NCBI GenBank assembly: GCA_001799225.1
Contig: MGTA01000089.1
Coordinates: 15,807-23,082 of the forward strand
DNA: 7,276 bases
From: Deltaproteobacteria bacterium RIFOXYD12_FULL_50_9
Lineage (GTDB): Bacteria > Desulfobacterota > Desulfobulbia > Desulfobulbales > CALZHT01
Reading direction: 5' to 3'
The position numbers were made by a program, and so were the translations under genes. Shown one piece after another: positions 5,190 through 7,276 of the stretch (position 1 is the first letter of the stretch; every line of letters starts with the position of its first letter). A model generated the notes under the pieces. It was not told the origin of the DNA and made no database searches. It was given only the letters and a program-made list of their open reading frames with translations.

Positions 5190-6134
5190 TTAGCTTCGTT
5201 TAGTTTGAGGATGGTTCAGAAGGGTAGCCTTGATAACAAATTCATCTAGCTGGTCAAGCTTTTGGAACAGGCCTTTTTTGAAAAGGCTGTTCATGGAGAT
5301 TATCACATTGTTATTACGGTTGCGATGCACTACCCCGTTGATGATCATTTGTTTGTCTGGATCGTTAGGCATTATGATGAGAAATATGTTGCGATTGACG
5401 GCAACCCCGTGATGAATTTCCTTAGTGTCAAGTAGTTCGATACGGATAAATTTTTCGGAAAAGTCGCGGATCAGACAGGGGTGACGTTTTTTCTCCTTCG
5501 GTAGTTGGATCTCAGCCGGGATTTCAGTGTTAACTCTCTGCATCCGTCGCAGATTCATACATTCAAAAGTGTCTATTTGCGGTTCAAGTAAAACCAGCTT
5601 GCTGTTGGCGTAATGCCCATCTTTGAGTACGATATTTTTACTGACAACCGTATCAATATGGTAGATTCCCCTGACATTGGGAGTTCGGGCGAACAGAGTG
5701 ATCGTACTGCCGCGCATGAAATCATTAATCTTTTTTTCTGAAGATTTTTGATCATCTACGTTCCAGCTTTTCTTAGTCGTATAATCTATGGTGGTTCTGG
5801 TGATCAGTGGCAGAAGGATATGGAAACTGTCAATATTTTTGATGGAAATTTTGGCATCAGGGGTAACAAGATTTAGAACCGGACCTGTCGCTGTCTTAGC
5901 GAAGGAGATATCATTGTGGGAGTAAATGCCGTGATTGTTGATCATGTATCCGACCAGCAGGGAATCGAGCTTGATATCTTTTTTGAACTCAGGATAGTAG
6001 CCAATCGGGGCGCCGACCGGGAACTCGTTGATTATTCCAAAAACATTCTCAATGCTATGGCCTGGTTGCAGGTTATCATTTTCTTTAATCTTTGATTTCT
6101 TGCCCTTAAGGGTGAGAAGATCGAGTAATTTCAT
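5190..6134 (-). CDS. PilZ/YcgR-like protein with degenerate c-di-GMP motif
   Basis: The product is 314 residues with no signal peptide or membrane segment. Residues 140-190 (FMRGSTITLFARTPNVRGIYHIDTV, then LVLLEPQIDTFECMN) resemble the YcgR N-terminal domain that precedes PilZ. Residues 195-300 resemble PilZ: R-R-M-Q-R at 196-200 gives the R-x-x-x-R c-di-GMP motif. The second motif, normally D/N-x-S-x-x-G, reads D224-F-S226-E-K-F229, so the glycine is replaced by phenylalanine. Binding may therefore be weakened or lost. Residues 30-130 are not recognised. PilZ proteins usually act as c-di-GMP effectors controlling motility, biofilm or export. A Shine-Dalgarno (AGGA, 6141-6144) lies six bases before the ATG at 6134-6132. 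Base use is visibly more AT-rich than in murA or the radical SAM gene. Downstream is the lipoprotein gene. The PilZ assignment is probable, not certain. Confidence 0.65.
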   Translation of the reverse strand: MKLLDLLTLKGKKSKIKENDNLQPGHSIENVFGIINEFPVGAPIGYYPEFKKDIKLDSLLVGYMINNHGIYSHNDISFAKTATGPVLNLVTPDAKISIKNIDSFHILLPLITRTTIDYTTKKSWNVDDQKSSEKKINDFMRGSTITLFARTPNVRGIYHIDTVVSKNIVLKDGHYANSKLVLLEPQIDTFECMNLRRMQRVNTEIPAEIQLPKEKKRHPCLIRDFSEKFIRIELLDTKEIHHGVAVNRNIFLIIMPNDPDKQMIINGVVHRNRNNNVIISMNSLFKKGLFQKLDQLDEFVIKATLLNHPQTKRS

Positions 6135-6205
6135 CTCGTATCCTAAGTGATTATAGTTTCGTAGGTGTAAAAAACGGTGCTGAAGTTGTGAAGTATATAA
6201 TTTTA

Positions 6206-6240
6206 TGACATATTTTTAGACCTTTATTGAGTATATGTCA
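6206..6240. repeat. Inverted repeat overlapping the - strand promoter
   Basis: TGACATAT (6206-6213) and ATATGTCA (6233-6240) are perfect 8-bp arms 19 bases apart. The right arm overlaps the TTGACA -35 of the - strand promoter and the left arm covers the expected start point. Such placement suits an operator bound by a dimeric regulator, but no known site is recognised. Confidence 0.45.
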
Positions 6241-6241
6241 A
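6213..6241 (-). promoter_or_regulatory. Candidate sigma70 promoter for the PilZ-like/lipoprotein unit
   Basis: On the - strand a perfect TTGACA (6241-6236) is followed after 17 bases by TAAAAA (6218-6213, four of six). Transcription would begin near 6206 and give a leader of about 70 bases. A perfect TATAAT at 6155-6150 is nearer the gene but has no -35 and would start the RNA at the Shine-Dalgarno. Confidence 0.35.
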
Positions 6242-6284
6242 GGTGTATCGTTATAACTGCTATTAACTGAGGCCTTTATCGAGT
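6221..6284 (+). repeat. Direct repeat CCTTTAT(T/C)GAGT, two copies
   Basis: CCTTTATTGAGT (6221-6232) recurs as CCTTTATCGAGT (6273-6284), 11 of 12 identical, with start points 52 bases apart. A shorter GGCCTTT appears again at 6303-6309. Both full copies are in non-coding DNA between divergent genes. Confidence 0.5.
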
Positions 6285-6314
6285 CTGACCAATTCAGCAG
6301 TAGGCCTTTTTTTT
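6270..6314 (+). terminator. Hairpin with eight-T tail, no gene in front of it
   Basis: AGGCCT (6270-6275) can pair with AGGCCT (6302-6307); inside, CTGA (6285-6288) can pair with TCAG (6294-6297). A run of eight T (6307-6314) follows. The outer stem is only six pairs with a large interior, so the terminator call is moderate. The + strand upstream has no coding gene for more than 1.3 kb, so it could end a small RNA or antisense transcripts running into the radical SAM promoter. Confidence 0.35.
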
Positions 6315-6326
6315 CAGATCAGTAAC

Positions 6327-6355
6327 TTGACACTGACTGTTCTCAGTGCTATCAA
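6327..6355 (+). promoter_or_regulatory. Candidate sigma70 promoter for the radical SAM gene
   Basis: A perfect TTGACA (6327-6332) is followed after exactly 17 bases by TATCAA (6350-6355, four of six). Transcription would start near 6362, leaving about 60 bases of leader before ATG 6422. It faces away from the - strand promoter, with the two -35 boxes about 85 bases apart. Confidence 0.5.
6331..6348. promoter_or_regulatory. Operator-like palindrome within the promoter spacer
   Basis: CACTGA (6331-6336) and TCAGTG (6343-6348) are perfect arms around CTGTTC, starting in the last two bases of the -35 and filling the spacer up to the -10. A third CACTGA half-site lies just after the expected start point (6365-6370). 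The location is typical of a repressor site. No regulator can be named. Confidence 0.4.
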
Positions 6356-6373
6356 GAACCTGCACACTGAATT

Positions 6374-6400
6374 ATGTTTACTGTCTGACTAGTTAAACAT
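6374..6400 (+). repeat. Inverted repeat in the leader of the radical SAM gene
   Basis: ATGTTTA (6374-6380) pairs with TAAACAT (6394-6400), and CT (6381-6382) can add to AG (6391-6392) with one bulged base. It would form a hairpin in the 5' leader 21 bases before the start codon. Confidence 0.35.
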
Positions 6401-6421
6401 CAACCGGTCCATTGATACGCC

Positions 6422-7276
6422 ATGAAAAAAATAGTTTTGATCAGCCCGGCTTACCGGACAAAACTGCTGGAAAACGTTCGGGTTCTGGCGCTGCCGCCTC
6501 TAAATCTTGCCATCCTGGCGAGCCACACCCCGGAACGTTTTAGTGTGCAGATTGTCGATGAGGCTGTCGAAGATATAGACTTCGATATGGCGGCCGATCT
6601 GGTGGGGATTACCTGCATGACGCCGATGGCTCCCAGGGCCTATGAGATCAGTGCCCGTTTCAAGGCGCGCGGCGTGCCGGTGGTTCTGGGCGGTATTCAC
6701 CCTTCAATTATGAGCGAAGAAGCAATCCGATACGCTGATGCAGTGGTGGCCGGAGAGGCCGAAAATATCTGGCCCCGGGTTCTTGCTGATTTCGAACAGA
6801 ACTGTATGCAGGGCATTTATCGGGCCGCAGAAAGACCGGATATCGAATTCCTGCCGGCTCCCCGGCGTGATCTCTACAAACCGGACAGTTACTTTGTCCA
6901 GACCGTCCAGACCTCGCGGGGTTGCCCACACAACTGCAAATTCTGTTCGGTGACGCTGTTTAACGGCGGCAGATACCGGCTGCGCGACATTGATAGGGTT
7001 ATCGATGAGATCAATGCCATCAATAAAAAGCGCATCTTTATCATCGACGACAACATCATCGGCTCCGGTAAAACCTCGATTGACCGGGCCTTTAAACTCT
7101 TTGCCCGATTAAAGGACTGCGGTAAGGAGTGGGGTGGTCAGACCTGCCTGAACATCGTCGAACATGAGGGTCTGCTGAAAGCCGCCGCCGACAGCGGGGC
7201 CAAGGCCTTTCTGATCGGCTTTGAATCTATTCAGACAGAGTCACTGGTGGCCATGAACAAAAATATCAATCTCAGG
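6422..7276 (+). CDS. B12-binding-domain radical SAM protein (3' end outside window)
   Basis: The first 285 residues are visible; the frame runs off the right edge. Residues 1-130 look like a cobalamin-binding Rossmann domain: MKKIVLISPAY, then VQIVDEAVEDIDFD (42-55), VGIT (61-64), VVLGGIHPS (87-95) and AGEAE (110-114). The classic D-x-H-x-x-G lower-ligand motif is absent (D46-E47-A48 here), as in many family members that bind B12 without a histidine ligand. The radical SAM domain follows: TSRGCPHNCKFC with C168, C172 and C175 in the C-x-x-x-C-x-x-C pattern for the 4Fe-4S cluster, then FIIDDN (206-211) and IGFES (265-269). It would cleave SAM to start a radical reaction, often a methylation or rearrangement; the substrate is not evident. 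An in-frame TGA at 6413-6415 prevents a longer start. No Shine-Dalgarno is visible. It diverges from the PilZ-like gene. Confidence 0.93.
   Translation, partial: MKKIVLISPAYRTKLLENVRVLALPPLNLAILASHTPERFSVQIVDEAVEDIDFDMAADLVGITCMTPMAPRAYEISARFKARGVPVVLGGIHPSIMSEEAIRYADAVVAGEAENIWPRVLADFEQNCMQGIYRAAERPDIEFLPAPRRDLYKPDSYFVQTVQTSRGCPHNCKFCSVTLFNGGRYRLRDIDRVIDEINAINKKRIFIIDDNIIGSGKTSIDRAFKLFARLKDCGKEWGGQTCLNIVEHEGLLKAAADSGAKAFLIGFESIQTESLVAMNKNINLR

Larger units (their letters stand above)
6196..6314 (+). ncRNA. Speculative small RNA in the divergent region
   Basis: A perfect TATAAT on the + strand (6196-6201) has no good -35, but the segment it would transcribe (from about 6208) ends at a hairpin followed by eight T (6270-6314). 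No reading frame of note lies inside. The would-be RNA of about 107 bases carries the motif CCTTTAT(T/C)GAGT twice. Most of an 8-bp stem (6206-6213 with 6233-6240) would lie at its 5' end, one copy of the motif would lie in that loop, and the other would overlap the terminal hairpin. Based only on the arrangement of signals. Confidence 0.18.

Noticed and set aside
6331..6348. LexA (SOS) box reading of the promoter palindrome
   Set aside because: It does not match CTGT-N8-ACAG nor the alternative LexA patterns I know for deltaproteobacteria.
6704..6931. Open frames on the - strand within the radical SAM gene
   Set aside because: The + strand frame has a continuous B12/radical SAM signature through this region.

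Overview
This window looks like chromosome from a Gram-negative bacterium of moderate GC. It is probably a deltaproteobacterial-type organism (Desulfobacterota), inferred from the gene order rpmE, prfA, prmC, murA and from the general look of the proteins. An Sec/lipoprotein secretion style (a lipobox protein, an AxA signal peptide) and a PilZ-like protein fit that reading. Without a database search the lineage stays an inference.

Layout. Positions 3-566 hold the C-terminal end of a fibronectin type III (FN3) protein whose FN3 fold appears to be split by a phage-type beta domain. Positions 567-766 are non-coding and carry a candidate promoter and a foldable leader for rpmE. Positions 767-4356 are a housekeeping block on the + strand: rpmE (ribosomal protein bL31), a tandem hairpin/terminator, then prfA (RF1), prmC (the methyltransferase that modifies RF1) and murA (first committed step of peptidoglycan synthesis). 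prmC and murA overlap by 8 bases. A strong palindrome built from a short TATGGGA-type repeat follows murA. Next comes a secreted FKBP-type peptidyl-prolyl isomerase with an excellent Shine-Dalgarno, closed by a GC-rich stem that can serve both strands.

On the - strand a PilZ/YcgR-like protein (6134 to 5190) and a small coiled-coil lipoprotein (5166 to 4921) form a two-gene unit convergent with the FKBP gene. A 287-base divergent region (6135-6421) is rich in signals: back-to-back candidate sigma70 promoters, three separate inverted repeats, a 12-base direct repeat and a hairpin followed by eight T. It leads into a B12-binding-domain radical SAM protein that runs off the right edge.

Functionally, prfA and prmC are an enzyme-substrate pair in translation termination, with bL31 as a ribosomal neighbour and murA carried along in the same unit. 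The PilZ-like gene and its lipoprotein look like a lineage-specific envelope or signalling pair. I see no clear defence island, CRISPR, tRNA, rRNA or insertion sequence. The least explained parts are the divergent region 6135-6421 and the PilZ-like/lipoprotein pair.
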